Source: CAYMTN01 sp964393335 (lineage in GTDB: Bacteria; Chloroflexota; Anaerolineae; Aggregatilineales; Aggregatilineaceae). From it: a DNA stretch of 25,825 nt. Positions 25,027 to 25,825 of this stretch are shown here, one piece after another (the stretch's first letter is position 1; every line of letters begins with the position of its first letter). The notes beneath the pieces were generated by a model that saw only the letters and a list, made by a program, of their open reading frames with translations, did no database searches and was not told where the DNA came from. A program made the position numbers and the translations under genes. The stretch lies in the NCBI GenBank assembly GCA_964393335.1, contig CAYMTN010000055.1:1-25825 (forward strand), given 5' to 3'.

Positions 25027-25207
25027 TCACAGGGGCACTACATACAACGGCGCGGTGATCAGCCCACATTCCGCACCCAAGAAATGCGTTTCCAGAATAA
25101 ATTGCTAGACCTCTCCGGGGTGACTGGCACAAGCTGATATAAAATAGATTGTAGCTACCGCTGACCACATCGTAGCGGCGGACAACCACATATTATCAAG
25201 CAAGCTG

Positions 25208-25247
25208 CCGAAGATAGGCGCGTCAATGGCGCGGTGTCTTCGGTTTT
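25208..25247 (+). terminator. Intrinsic terminator downstream of the glycosyltransferase
   Basis: CCGAAGATA (25208-25216) pairs with TGTCTTCGG (25235-25243), 9 bp with one G-U, and TTTTGTTT follows. It lies about 180 bases after the glycosyltransferase stop codon; the intervening sequence holds no gene that I can support. Confidence 0.6.
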
Positions 25248-25335
25248 GTTTCTGGTGGACGGAATTTCGCTATGGGACCATCACAAGCTGATCAGGTCCA
25301 AAAACCAATCCATCAAATATCTGGTGAAAAGAAAA

Positions 25336-25446
25336 ATGCGACGCAAAACGTTTCTAATTGCACTCCTTCTTGTTGTACTGCCAATGGCGCTAAGTACCTC
25401 GGCTCACGACAACGTTATGCGCCGTATCAAAATGCAAGGAGGATAG
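25336..25446 (+). CDS. Possible small exported peptide
   Basis: This 36-residue frame reads MRRKTFLIALLLVVLPMALS and then TSAHDNVMRRIKMQGG. It looks like a signal peptide (basic start, hydrophobic core, possible cleavage at ALSTSA) with a short mature tail. The ribosome binding site is poor. It ends 3 bases before the next start codon, and its last codons contain the strong Shine-Dalgarno of that gene, so it may serve as a leader peptide. It could equally be the remnant of a longer gene or chance. Confidence 0.35.
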   Translation: MRRKTFLIALLLVVLPMALSTSAHDNVMRRIKMQGG

Positions 25447-25449
25447 ATC

Positions 25450-25825
25450 ATGCCGAACGTCGATAACGTTGACGATCGTACAACGAATCGGATACGCTGG
25501 ATTGCTCGGATCTGGGGAACTTTGATCGTTGCATTCACACTACTTATGCTCATCGGCTATGCCTGGAACTGGGTGACAACTGGTGAAGCAGACCCGCACG
25601 CGACAGAGGATTATCCCCCCATTGAAAACTTGCCCCCGCTATTCGGCGTTCTGAGTGTCCTGGGATTGGGCATTGCCTGGCGTTGGGAGGGATCAGGAGC
25701 GGCGATTACCATTGGTTTCAATCTGGCAGGCCTTCCGGTGCTTCTGATTCATTGGCCGATTACTCATGATTTCCCTCGCTATCTTGTGGCCCCTTATGGT
25801 ACATGGATGATAATCGCCATTCCTG
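25450..25825 (+). CDS. Small polytopic membrane protein, 3' end outside the window
   Basis: The frame starts at an ATG 6 bases after AAGGAGGA (25436-25443), a near-perfect Shine-Dalgarno, and stays open to the window edge (125 codons). It reads MPNVDNVDDRTTNRIRWIAR and then a first membrane helix LIVAFTLLMLIGYAWNWV. An external stretch with EDYPPIENLPPLF follows, then FGVLSVLGLGIAWRWEG, GAAITIGFNLAGLPVLLIHW and a final segment near WMIIAIP. The motifs W-I-A-R-I-W-G and G-L-G-I-A-W-R-W-E-G are recurrent in small four-helix membrane proteins of unknown function found in many bacteria (I recall them as DUF7670-like, which is not verified). The composition is more AT-rich than average here. Confidence 0.85.
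   Translation, partial: MPNVDNVDDRTTNRIRWIARIWGTLIVAFTLLMLIGYAWNWVTTGEADPHATEDYPPIENLPPLFGVLSVLGLGIAWRWEGSGAAITIGFNLAGLPVLLIHWPITHDFPRYLVAPYGTWMIIAIP

Overview
This GC-rich window is most likely a chromosomal segment of a Chloroflexota bacterium, probably Anaerolineae-like. That is inferred from the gene complement and from the threonine/proline-rich linker (TPTPTATNT style) of the exported DUF3048 protein; no rRNA or other decisive marker is present. Most genes are housekeeping or small exported proteins separated by intergenic spaces rich in palindromic repeats. No tRNA, rRNA, CRISPR array or intact transposase was seen.

Layout. 1-443: the 3' end of an unknown gene and a HicB-like protein, in relatively AT-rich DNA. 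673-4561: an unknown cytosolic protein, two small lipoproteins, a DUF554 membrane protein and a large DUF3048 protein; all but the first are on the minus strand. 4724-6457: a rearranged locus. A DUF559 endonuclease-like gene is split into an N-terminal and a C-terminal piece that share a 152-bp direct repeat. Between them lie a thioredoxin-fold membrane protein without the redox cysteines and a small chimeric reading frame. 6673-9585: uvrA on the minus strand, with a good sigma-70 type promoter and a perfect GAAC-N4-GTTC LexA-type operator at its start site. 10242-11427: cutA overlapping a PIG-L/LmbE-type deacetylase. 11540-13363: two proteins of unknown function separated by a 77-bp miniature inverted-repeat element. 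13491-16249: a small DUF4177-like gene translationally coupled to a multi-PAS histidine kinase. 16304-20302: a HEAT-repeat-like protein, then phosphoenolpyruvate carboxylase. 20596-22738: a VOC-fold protein convergent with a 588-residue protein that joins a degenerate isochorismatase-like domain to a two-helix membrane module. 23446-25026: a polytopic GT39-like glycosyltransferase. 25336-25825: a possible small exported peptide and the start of a small membrane protein that runs off the window.

The genes do not form one obvious pathway. DNA repair (uvrA, DUF559), anaplerotic carbon fixation (ppc), metal tolerance (cutA), sensing (histidine kinase) and envelope functions are interspersed. The most unusual items are the isochorismatase-like/2TM fusion whose catalytic positions look substituted, the split DUF559 locus with its inserted cassette, the cysteine-less thioredoxin-like protein, the predicted LexA control of uvrA, and at least two families of dispersed palindromic elements.
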